This document shows positions 1 to 7,055 of a stretch of DNA of 11,533 nucleotides, piece by piece; position 1 is the first letter of the stretch, and the number at the start of each line of letters is the position of its first letter. The notes under the pieces were generated by a model that had not been told where the DNA came from, did no database searches, and saw only the letters and a list, made by a program, of their open reading frames with translations. The translations under genes were made by a program, and so were the position numbers. Source of the stretch: an uncultured Desulfobulbaceae bacterium (lineage in GTDB: Bacteria; Desulfobacterota; Desulfobulbia; Desulfobulbales; BM004); the NCBI GenBank assembly GCA_947258675.1, contig CAMYJP010000045.1, forward strand, positions 1 through 11,533, read 5' to 3'.

Positions 1-362
1 CGGGTTGCGCATTCCCAGATAATTGCTACTCGCCACCCATCACCCAGTAACTGCCGGGCGACTCTCTGATCACGCGCGCGGTTATCATCAAACTTCTTTA
101 GCCATTTATCAGAATAGCTTCTATCTGAATACGCGAGCTTACAGCCTTTGTGCTGATGCCAGTAACAACCATGAATAAAAATTGCGATTTTGAGACTACG
201 AAGTACAATGTCTGGCTTGATTTTTCCAATCTTGCTATCAAGTCGGAATCTGTATCCCAATCGATGTAATGCCTTGCGAGTCAGCACTTCTGGCTTGGTG
301 TTACTGCTACGGATGCCGGACATCATCCGGCTTCGAGTCTTTTTATCAACCACATCGACCAT
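1..362 (-). CDS. vsr: Very short patch repair (Vsr) endonuclease, C-terminus cut by window edge
   Basis: Vsr nicks DNA beside the T of T:G mismatches left by deamination of 5-methylcytosine, restoring C:G at methyltransferase target sites. The minus strand reads openly for 120 codons from ATG at 362 to the window edge. Landmarks fall at E. coli Vsr numbering: E25, D51 in KPDIV, and HGCYWHQH from residue 64, giving C66 (zinc), the aromatic pair Y67-W68 that intercalates at the mismatch, H69 and H71. C74 replaces the E. coli C73. WLKKFDDNRARD (87-98) and GWRVAIIWECA (109-119) are typical of the family. The E. coli protein is 156 residues, so roughly 20-40 residues lie outside. GAGAAAG lies a few bases upstream of the start. 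The gene is divergent from the adjacent cytosine methyltransferase, whereas E. coli vsr overlaps the 3' end of dcm. Family assignment is secure; the cognate target is inferred. Confidence 0.94.
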   Translation of the reverse strand, partial: MVDVVDKKTRSRMMSGIRSSNTKPEVLTRKALHRLGYRFRLDSKIGKIKPDIVLRSLKIAIFIHGCYWHQHKGCKLAYSDRSYSDKWLKKFDDNRARDQRVARQLLGDGWRVAIIWECAT

Positions 363-393
363 AAATGAACTTTCTCATAAAATGACCTGGTTT

Positions 394-422
394 TTAACAA
401 ATTTCCTGGTATCCTACAGAAT
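394..422 (+). promoter_or_regulatory. Candidate sigma70 promoter of the methyltransferase gene
   Basis: TTAACA (394-399, 5 of 6 to consensus), a 17-base spacer and CAGAAT (417-422, 4 of 6) form a plausible housekeeping promoter. It would start transcription near 429, giving a leader of only about 14 bases before the ATG at 443. No good Shine-Dalgarno site precedes that ATG, which agrees with a very short leader. Two CCTGG pentamers (386-390 and 405-409) flank or overlap the -35 and spacer. Assigned by eye only; the divergent vsr promoter could not be placed convincingly. Confidence 0.4.
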
Positions 423-442
423 TTACAGATTTGCCCCCCTGA

Positions 443-2050
443 ATGAGAACACCAATAAAAGTTATCGACCTGTTTGCAGGCCCAGGAGGCCTTGGTGAAG
501 GTTTCTCTGCATTTCGGTCGCCAGACAACAAACAAGCATTCAAGATTGCTATTTCTATTGAGAAAGAAGCGAGTGCGCACCGTACACTGCTACTTCGTTC
601 ATTCTTTAGACAATATGATAAAGAAGATGTACCAGAAGAATATTATGCCTTTTTGAGAGGGGAGCTAGGAAAGAATCCTGAAGATAAGCTATACCATCTC
701 CCTGAAGTAAAGGAGGCGCTAGAGGAAGCAAGTCATGAAGCGCAGAAGCTAACCCTGGGTGAAGAAGACCCACGAACAGTCTATGGAAAAATCCGCAATG
801 TGCTTGGCAAGGATGAATGTATTTTAATAGGAGGCCCACCTTGCCAGGCGTATTCGCTAGTAGGTCGCTCACGAAATTATGGCGCTAAAGACAAAGAATA
901 CTCAGCGACAGAAGACCATCGTAATTTTTTATACCTGGAATACCTGAAAATCATTTCAAAGTTTCAACCTAAAATATTTGTGATGGAAAATGTTAAAGGT
1001 ATGTTATCTGCCAGGATTGATGGTGAGCTAATTTTTGAATCCATCCTGGAAGATTTACAGGACCCATATAAAACGACAGGCGTTGCACCTGATAATGGAA
1101 GAGAAAAACACCGCTATAAGATTTATTCTTTTACTAAAATCTCATCGACCCTTGATTTAATTGATGGTGAGAACAAGGCACTAGACCCGCATGATTACAT
1201 TATCCGGGCCGAAGAATATGGCATACCACAAGCGAGGCATCGAGTAATCTTACTAGGCATCAGAGAAGATATTGCTTCTGGACTAGATGATTTCAAGCGT
1301 CTTTACAGCACAGATGACCAGGTAACGGTAAAACAGGTAATATCAGATTTACCCAAACTACGCAGTCGGCTTTCAAAAGGTGAGGACTCAGTTCAAGGCT
1401 GGCGCGATTCAATTACTAATATCGACAAGAAAACCCTCTCCAGCCTCTCTAAAGACAAACATGCGCCTCCTGAGGTTCTTGAGGCATTTTCAAAGAACCT
1501 CGAAAAAATTAAAAACTCACCTGTATCAACTGGTGAAGACAAAGGTGGAAAAACCAGAAGTAGCTTTAACAAAAAACTAACGAGAGACCTTGCTGAATGG
1601 TACAAAGACCCTTTACTTGAAAAACACGTTATCAACCATGAATCTCGCGGTCATATTGTAGGAGACTTACACCGATATCTTTACTACAGTACATTTGCAA
1701 GCGTCATGAAAGTATCACCCAAAGCCACCAATCTTCCAAAAACTCTTTGGCCAAATCACAAAAATTTTGAAACTGGGAAATTTTCTGATCGATTTAGAGT
1801 CCAATTGCAAGGAGCGCCTGGTACAACAGTTACTAGCCATATATCAAAAGATGGGCACTACTTCATACACTACGATCCAGTACAGTGCCGCAGCCTGACC
1901 GTAAGAGAGGCCGCAAGAATACAAACGTTTCCTGATAATTATTATTTTGTCGGGAATCGCACCCAGCAATATGTGCAAGTTGGGAATGCGGTACCTCCCT
2001 TCCTTGCTTCAAAAATAGCAGAGGTTGTATATAGTATGTTAAATAAATAA
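443..2050 (+). CDS. DNA (cytosine-5-)-methyltransferase (Dcm-like family)
   Basis: Transfers methyl from S-adenosylmethionine to C5 of cytosine in a specific duplex site; here the likely self-marking arm of the defence locus. Motif I is DLFAGPGGLGEGF (9-21, SAM binding). Motif IV is GGPPCQAYS with catalytic Cys134, motif VI is ENV (182-184), motif VIII is QARHR (263-267), motif IX is RSLTVREAARIQTFP (483-497) and motif X is QVGNAVPP (512-519). The target recognition domain should lie between about 270 and 480; that gap of about 215 residues, and the 113 residues between motifs I and IV, are both longer than in compact enzymes such as M.HhaI. At 535 residues it is larger than a minimal m5C enzyme. 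ATG at 443 is the first possible start, because an in-frame TGA lies directly before it. It is divergent from vsr and convergent with the minus-strand cluster. Target sequence cannot be read from the protein by eye. Confidence 0.96.
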   Translation: MRTPIKVIDLFAGPGGLGEGFSAFRSPDNKQAFKIAISIEKEASAHRTLLLRSFFRQYDKEDVPEEYYAFLRGELGKNPEDKLYHLPEVKEALEEASHEAQKLTLGEEDPRTVYGKIRNVLGKDECILIGGPPCQAYSLVGRSRNYGAKDKEYSATEDHRNFLYLEYLKIISKFQPKIFVMENVKGMLSARIDGELIFESILEDLQDPYKTTGVAPDNGREKHRYKIYSFTKISSTLDLIDGENKALDPHDYIIRAEEYGIPQARHRVILLGIREDIASGLDDFKRLYSTDDQVTVKQVISDLPKLRSRLSKGEDSVQGWRDSITNIDKKTLSSLSKDKHAPPEVLEAFSKNLEKIKNSPVSTGEDKGGKTRSSFNKKLTRDLAEWYKDPLLEKHVINHESRGHIVGDLHRYLYYSTFASVMKVSPKATNLPKTLWPNHKNFETGKFSDRFRVQLQGAPGTTVTSHISKDGHYFIHYDPVQCRSLTVREAARIQTFPDNYYFVGNRTQQYVQVGNAVPPFLASKIAEVVYSMLNK

Positions 2051-2111
2051 TGACTAAATCAACAAAATAAGTTTTTTTAATCAAATAACCACAAGCTATT
2101 CGAGACAGACA

Positions 2112-3899
2112 CTATTCATCGAATGCATTCCACATGTCTTCATAGTTGATTGAGTGTTCAGCAACTCTAATTGACATAGGTATTGGCCGAACTATGACTT
2201 CCTCATGCATTTTTAACCTCAATATCTCAAATAATCGATGAAAGACTCTATCAACAGGACCGAGCTCATAGCGAATACGGAGAAATTGCGGCCAGTTGGC
2301 TATAGCAAGGTTTTCATTGCTTATATTAAATCCATATCCGTGCACGCGTGCTTTATTCCGAGAAATCCCAAACAAATAAACAGATGAGATAGGTGTGTTT
2401 TTTCTCAACTTTAAACGGAGGGTCTTGGTTAGTTTAGACACCCCCCTTTTATCAATCCATAACGTTACTTTTTCCGCCCATTCATCTAACTCCTTAGATA
2501 AATTACTTGCCTTACTTCGTAATTTACGGACATCGTTTGAATAATAATCCTGCCATTTTATCTGAAACAGAGCCAGCTCACCTGTTAAAGTATCAAAAAT
2601 AGCCGCATCAATATCAGTTAATATTTGTTTACCATCTCGAAGTTTTATATTCCCGTCCACCGTTTTATATCTTGCACCACTAAAAATGCTATACAATTCC
2701 ATTCTCATCCAATCTTCACGTGGTTTTGATATTTGATCTATTACTTTTGGGTCGCGCCATTGTTGTAGAATGGTAGTTGAATGGAAAGGGTTTACAAGAA
2801 GGCTAAATACAGGCTTGAGAACGACTCCATTACCTAAGCTTATAAGGAGAGGAACAAATGTAGTAGTAAAACCACTAAGATTAGCGGCCTCTTCTGGCCG
2901 CATTGTAACGGCATCTAATCCTTTTTTAACCATATCTCTATCGAGATTTGAATAATCAACAATAGAATCTTCTAGTTCATGTGAAGGCCCCCATATGGAT
3001 AAACTTTGCGGCATTGATATTTCTGGATATTTCTTCATCGCTAACAAAGCAAACCTGACATGCTTTTTATATAATGCGATTAAAAATGTAATAATTATAG
3101 TTAATTCTGCGCCACTAATGTCACCAATTTTAGCGCTTGGGTGTATGCCCGCTTCCATCCTTAATTCCAGAGCCAGTTCAGCCGCCTCAGAAAGAAAATA
3201 ATCATCTACTTCTGGCAAAGCACCATAACCCATCATAACACCATGTCCAGAATCCCAAGGATGTATAAGGGGCAGCATTAGCTCATCTATGTTTTCCATT
3301 TTGTACTTGTCCAAAGTATTTTTTTGATTACGCCCAAAATAATTACCTGGTGTATTTTTAAACTTTGAATAATTATTAATATCAAAATGCTGCCATCCAT
3401 TTGACATATTGTTACCTATATCCTCCAGCCCCTTTTCCATAGCCTCAAGATTATAAAACTCAATCGCATCTAAAAACTGGCCTTTTGCTTTTCCGGTATG
3501 TTTAATATTTATGTTTCCATTTTTAGACTCAACAATTAAAAAACCATACTTAATCATTTCGGAAGTTCGCTTCAGTAAAACAAACTTTCCTAATTTATGA
3601 AGAAGGCTAATAGCGAACTGCCTGCTTTCATTTGTGCTTTCTGAGATTGGAAATGAATCAAAAGTGGCCACTGGCAAATAAAGATGTTCGGCCGCCAAAT
3701 TCCAACCCCATCTAATGAGATCAAAATCCGTCACGGAAAGTCGATCTTCTTCAGATAGTAAAGACTGAAATACTGTCCAATAGCTAATAACTCTTACTGT
3801 TTCATTGAATATTAAAAATCTGTGAGTTGGGTCGGATGGAATTTTTGACAACGCTTCATCAAGTTCATGCTGAGCGAATGCTATAAACTTCTGATGCAC
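2112..3899 (-). CDS. Uncharacterised protein with Mrr-like D...QxK (PD-(D/E)XK-type) nuclease motif
   Basis: A 595-residue protein whose family I do not recognise. Near the C-terminus, TDIDAAIFD (428-436) is followed by GELALFQIKWQ (440-450). This acid strand, turn, then Q-x-K strand is the pattern of restriction-endonuclease-fold enzymes. Candidate residues are D429 or D431, Q446 and K448; Q in place of E is also seen in Mrr-type enzymes. The first 400 or so residues show no motif I can name and could be a sensor or DNA-reading region. No signal peptide or clear membrane span is evident, although TIIITFLIALY near residue 270 is strongly hydrophobic. The start is GTG at 3899, preceded by AGGA with 6-base spacing. 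It lies 50 bases after the AIPR gene on the same strand, so it is probably co-transcribed as the last gene, and it converges on the methyltransferase. The gene is well supported; the nuclease role is inference from one motif. Confidence 0.8.
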   Translation of the reverse strand: MHQKFIAFAQHELDEALSKIPSDPTHRFLIFNETVRVISYWTVFQSLLSEEDRLSVTDFDLIRWGWNLAAEHLYLPVATFDSFPISESTNESRQFAISLLHKLGKFVLLKRTSEMIKYGFLIVESKNGNINIKHTGKAKGQFLDAIEFYNLEAMEKGLEDIGNNMSNGWQHFDINNYSKFKNTPGNYFGRNQKNTLDKYKMENIDELMLPLIHPWDSGHGVMMGYGALPEVDDYFLSEAAELALELRMEAGIHPSAKIGDISGAELTIIITFLIALYKKHVRFALLAMKKYPEISMPQSLSIWGPSHELEDSIVDYSNLDRDMVKKGLDAVTMRPEEAANLSGFTTTFVPLLISLGNGVVLKPVFSLLVNPFHSTTILQQWRDPKVIDQISKPREDWMRMELYSIFSGARYKTVDGNIKLRDGKQILTDIDAAIFDTLTGELALFQIKWQDYYSNDVRKLRSKASNLSKELDEWAEKVTLWIDKRGVSKLTKTLRLKLRKNTPISSVYLFGISRNKARVHGYGFNISNENLAIANWPQFLRIRYELGPVDRVFHRLFEILRLKMHEEVIVRPIPMSIRVAEHSINYEDMWNAFDE

Positions 3900-3949
3900 T
3901 TTAATTCCTGCCCGCCATCATTAAATGAATAAATTAACTATCTATCAAT

Positions 3950-6037
3950 TTAATCTTGAGAAGCACCAGCAGTCATGCTCGTAAAGCCTTCGTCTTTTGC
4001 TATATCCAAGGCAGTAACACATTGTTTAGATTGCTTTGCAGAAGGAATCTTTTCCCACTCACCAGCAGCGTATGTAGCTATGGTATGTATAATGTTAACC
4101 TGTATCTCTTTTAGCATTCCGCTTTTTCGGCCCCATAGCCCAAGGTGCCACCAGAAATCTGCATCATGTTGTATAACCCGATTAATATTCTGACGATCTA
4201 TCGTGGAAAGCTTATCAGCTTTACCACGTCGTGCCGCACTACCAACCGTGGGTAATGGATCACCATTTCTGAGCTGCTCTTCCAAACCAGCAGGAATTGT
4301 CAAATCAAGAAGTTGTATTTCAGCCCAACAGTCTGCTTTCTTCGCCCATTCTGTCACATTCCGGCTTCCGGCAGTATCTACAATTTTCTCCCTTACAATA
4401 GGCATCCAATCGTTCAGCAACTCATTAAGCTCTTCGGTGATGGCTTGCCTATCCCAGATAGAACCAAGGTTCAGACGACCAACAGTTTTGAAAGAAACAA
4501 GGGCTACAGTGTATGCAACCGCATTTGCACGATAACCTGGGAATTTATGCTTACGCGCAATCTTCTCAGCTGCTTTATAAATAATAGCCTTGGCAATCAG
4601 GTCTTTATAAAATATCTCATCAGGGGTGAAACCAGAATGATCCTTCGCTATATGCGTCATAAAATTAACGAAATTTTTCTGTGAACCTTGCCCTACAATA
4701 TCTGGCTTCTGTTCCCAGCAATTATAATACTTGGCCAAATCTGTTTTAGTATATTTCTGTTTTTTTGGTGTTTGTTCATCAAAGGTTCGTCGCCTAGCCA
4801 CTGAAGTGCCAGCAATACGATTACGAGCAACTTCATATTGACCCCTTGCCCTTTCATAAAACCATCGTGTTTGCTCACCTGGCGCCCAAGTACTATTAGC
4901 CAGCTTTTCAATCGCAATATGGAATGGATCATTAGAAGCAAAGTCTGCCTCATTTACAGTATTCTGTGTATTTGAGAACCTACTGATTTTAGGGACTAAC
5001 TCTTCTAGCAGGTTTGCTTTAACAACACTAATCTTGGCCTGTACTGCCAACTTATCCAGATGTTTACATTTATCACTTTTCTTTGCCCGGTTAATAGAAG
5101 CAACTGTTTGCCCACCATTTACAATTTGTAACCCTCTAATACTTTTAATTGCAATGTCACCTTCTTTGGTTCTCTCAGTTTGAATCTCTTCAGCTGTGGT
5201 AGAAATTCCATTGTTGAACGCCAGAAAACGATGGGGCTCATTCAAAATGGTTTCACGAATACCTCTATTTACCTTACCTCGTTGTTGCAAAAAAGAACGC
5301 ACATTCAATTCCATTAGCCTGGAACCATATTCCTCATACAATGATGCCAGTATGTCACCTGGTATAATAGCCAGGTAACCTTTATATTCATCAGTGCTTG
5401 AGGGCATTGATAAACATTTTATTGTTTTCCCGTATTTTTTCTCAAAATCTATCTCTATTGGTTCGTATTCACGCCCTGATGAAACCAGACGATATAAACG
5501 CTGCACATCCCAATAACTGTAATAAACCTGCAGATCTCCAATATCCGTATGGCCATCATCGGTTTTTTTTAATTGACCATCCGTTAAATAGTAGATCCTT
5601 ATCTGGCTTATGTTATCAAGCGCTTCGTTTATGGTACGAAGCATGGTGTATTCGCATGAAGCTGGCTCAAGAACTTCAATATCCAGCTTTTTAGCAAGGG
5701 TATAAACACGCGCTGTACGATCCATTGCCTTTTCAACATCCTGGTTAGAAACTGGTTCTGATTGTTCTGTGTCCCTAAAATCGGTAACAAAAAGTGAAAG
5801 CCGCCCCTCATCGTCGTCCATGTACCATGCATTAGAAATAACACGAGCAGTCCCCATTGTTTTATCAATAGAGCAGATATTTGCGTCAGTAATAATACCA
5901 AAATCACCAAGATGATTTGTAAAGAACTGGGTAAACCGACCAATACGATACCCATCTTCAAGAGAATCCGTCGTATCATCATTTATTTCTGATCGGATGG
6001 TTCTGTAGAATTCCTCAAATTCTAGGTTCTCAATCAC
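3950..6037 (-). CDS. AIPR-family protein (abortive infection phage resistance domain)
   Basis: AIPR proteins (PF10592) recur beside Z1 helicases and restriction genes; their biochemical activity is not settled to my knowledge. Recognised from the family core: NVRSFLQQRGKVN (245-257), then FNNGIST (274-280) and IRGLQIVNGGQTVASI (from 300). The N-terminal 240 residues are acidic and may hold a separate domain, and the C-terminal 350 residues are mostly helical-looking. The 695-residue length is typical of large AIPR proteins. The start is GTG at 6037 within GTGATTGA, which shares 8 bases with the stop of the upstream nuclease gene. GAGGGG at 6043-6048, 5 bases before it, fixes this start, and the overlap implies translational coupling. 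An A8 run in the message (5563-5570) codes Lys-Lys and is in frame. Partner status with the Z1/GHKL/nuclease proteins is inferred from operon order; no catalytic site can be assigned. Confidence 0.9.
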   Translation of the reverse strand: MIENLEFEEFYRTIRSEINDDTTDSLEDGYRIGRFTQFFTNHLGDFGIITDANICSIDKTMGTARVISNAWYMDDDEGRLSLFVTDFRDTEQSEPVSNQDVEKAMDRTARVYTLAKKLDIEVLEPASCEYTMLRTINEALDNISQIRIYYLTDGQLKKTDDGHTDIGDLQVYYSYWDVQRLYRLVSSGREYEPIEIDFEKKYGKTIKCLSMPSSTDEYKGYLAIIPGDILASLYEEYGSRLMELNVRSFLQQRGKVNRGIRETILNEPHRFLAFNNGISTTAEEIQTERTKEGDIAIKSIRGLQIVNGGQTVASINRAKKSDKCKHLDKLAVQAKISVVKANLLEELVPKISRFSNTQNTVNEADFASNDPFHIAIEKLANSTWAPGEQTRWFYERARGQYEVARNRIAGTSVARRRTFDEQTPKKQKYTKTDLAKYYNCWEQKPDIVGQGSQKNFVNFMTHIAKDHSGFTPDEIFYKDLIAKAIIYKAAEKIARKHKFPGYRANAVAYTVALVSFKTVGRLNLGSIWDRQAITEELNELLNDWMPIVREKIVDTAGSRNVTEWAKKADCWAEIQLLDLTIPAGLEEQLRNGDPLPTVGSAARRGKADKLSTIDRQNINRVIQHDADFWWHLGLWGRKSGMLKEIQVNIIHTIATYAAGEWEKIPSAKQSKQCVTALDIAKDEGFTSMTAGASQD

Positions 6038-7055
6038 AACATCCCCTCACAGCTTCAATTACGTTTTCATTTTCAATGATAAAATCACGGCAGGCGTCTA
6101 ACGTAACCTCGTAAGAGATCTTGGTAACACCATCAGGGAGATTTTCATCCAATAATCGCGGAAAGCCATCTCTCACTTTATAAAATACCAATTCTCTTTC
6201 TGAATATGATCGGCACCTATACTGCTCGATGTGTTTATCCTGGTAACCAGCACCAAGGAGTTTCTCCTCAAAATCAAGCCCGGCCTCAGGTGAGTTCTCC
6301 TTTATTATTTTTCGTATTGACTCAATGAGCTTTGGCAATGTTCGATCACTACCCTGCCTTGCATCCAGCAATACACGCACAAGAAAAAGATTATCCAAGC
6401 CAGTATCATCAAGTTGTCGAGAATTTGTTATATTTATTCTGGATGCATCAACTGCCACAGATGATTTGACTTCGACTGAAACAGAACAAAATTCAAAATC
6501 CTGACTAGTTTTTTTGCTACCTGTCCATGCCTTTACTACTTTCCCAACATCAATTTCTTTTTCTGTAATAACTTTCAATAAGTATAGTTCGCCATACAGG
6601 CCTGTTTGTCGCTCCTCACTAAGAATATCCGAACCGCCAGAAAAGAACTCTTTCCATTTCTCAATTAATGCTATCACCGCCTTTACAGCTAATTCCGGCC
6701 TTGAAAGCTTGTCAAGTTCATCACATATACGCGCCACAAATACTGAAAATACGTCTACCGCATCATGCTGCTGTAACTCCAACAACAATGTCACCTCGCC
6801 ACCGGGTATTTGTTCCAGAGATTTTAACTCAATACTCAGTCCTTTAATTCGAGGTTTCTGGAAACCCTGTGGTAACCATGCTTCTTTTATTGGGCCTATT
6901 TCAAGAATCAAATTTCTATGAGGGAACACACAAGCCGCATGTATCTTGATTGGCGAAGACTGATCAATGCGTTTTTGTACACGTTGACCAGCACTTCCAC
7001 TATCTTGAAGCAATAAATCAAATACAGATTTGATGATTTCATGCTTACTAGTCAT
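6030..7055 (-). CDS. PD-(D/E)XK nuclease, DUF4420 type
   Basis: Probably the DNA-cutting subunit paired with the Z1 helicase. Numbered from the chosen start (341 residues), GLYGELYLL carries E156 on the first helix, QDFEF carries D186, and VEVKSS carries E195 and K197. Together these make the E...D...E-x-K active site of restriction-fold nucleases, matching the putative PD-(D/E)XK family DUF4420 (PF14390). I chose ATG at 7055 because AGGGA (7063-7067) sits 7 bases upstream and the start overlaps the Z1 stop by 8 bases (ATGACTAG). An in-frame ATG at 7079 would add 8 residues (MRYIRDRW) but has no ribosome binding site and a 32-base overlap. The stop overlaps the AIPR start by 8 bases. The N-terminal 140 residues may contact partners or DNA; there is no visible motif. 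Nuclease fold is confident by motif; activity and target are inferred. Confidence 0.88.
   Translation of the reverse strand: MTSKHEIIKSVFDLLLQDSGSAGQRVQKRIDQSSPIKIHAACVFPHRNLILEIGPIKEAWLPQGFQKPRIKGLSIELKSLEQIPGGEVTLLLELQQHDAVDVFSVFVARICDELDKLSRPELAVKAVIALIEKWKEFFSGGSDILSEERQTGLYGELYLLKVITEKEIDVGKVVKAWTGSKKTSQDFEFCSVSVEVKSSVAVDASRINITNSRQLDDTGLDNLFLVRVLLDARQGSDRTLPKLIESIRKIIKENSPEAGLDFEEKLLGAGYQDKHIEQYRCRSYSERELVFYKVRDGFPRLLDENLPDGVTKISYEVTLDACRDFIIENENVIEAVRGCCD
6043..6048 (-). promoter_or_regulatory. Ribosome binding site for the AIPR gene
   Basis: GAGGGG on the minus strand lies 5 bases before the GTG at 6037. It decides the non-ATG start. The ATG inside the same stretch (6040-6042) meets a TGA two codons on, so it cannot be the start. 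The site lies inside the end of the upstream nuclease gene, as expected for coupled translation. Confidence 0.7.

Noticed and set aside
190..498. Plus-strand open frame of 102 codons across the vsr region
   Set aside because: It is antisense to vsr, whose residues match the known family, and runs into the methyltransferase start with no ribosome site or recognisable protein.
2051..2111. Terminator between the convergent methyltransferase and 595-residue genes
   Set aside because: There is a T7 run (2072-2078) and a 6-base inverted repeat ATTCGA/TCGAAT (2099-2104/2119-2124), but the T-run is not preceded by a GC stem and the repeat has no T-run, so no intrinsic terminator is supported.
3061..3130. 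Membrane anchor in the 595-residue protein (TIIITFLIALY)
   Set aside because: The hydrophobic run is too short and is flanked by charged helices, so a buried helix is more likely.
5629..5982. 117-codon minus-strand frame inside the AIPR gene
   Set aside because: Out of frame with the conserved AIPR gene, biased hydrophobic shadow composition and no ribosome site.
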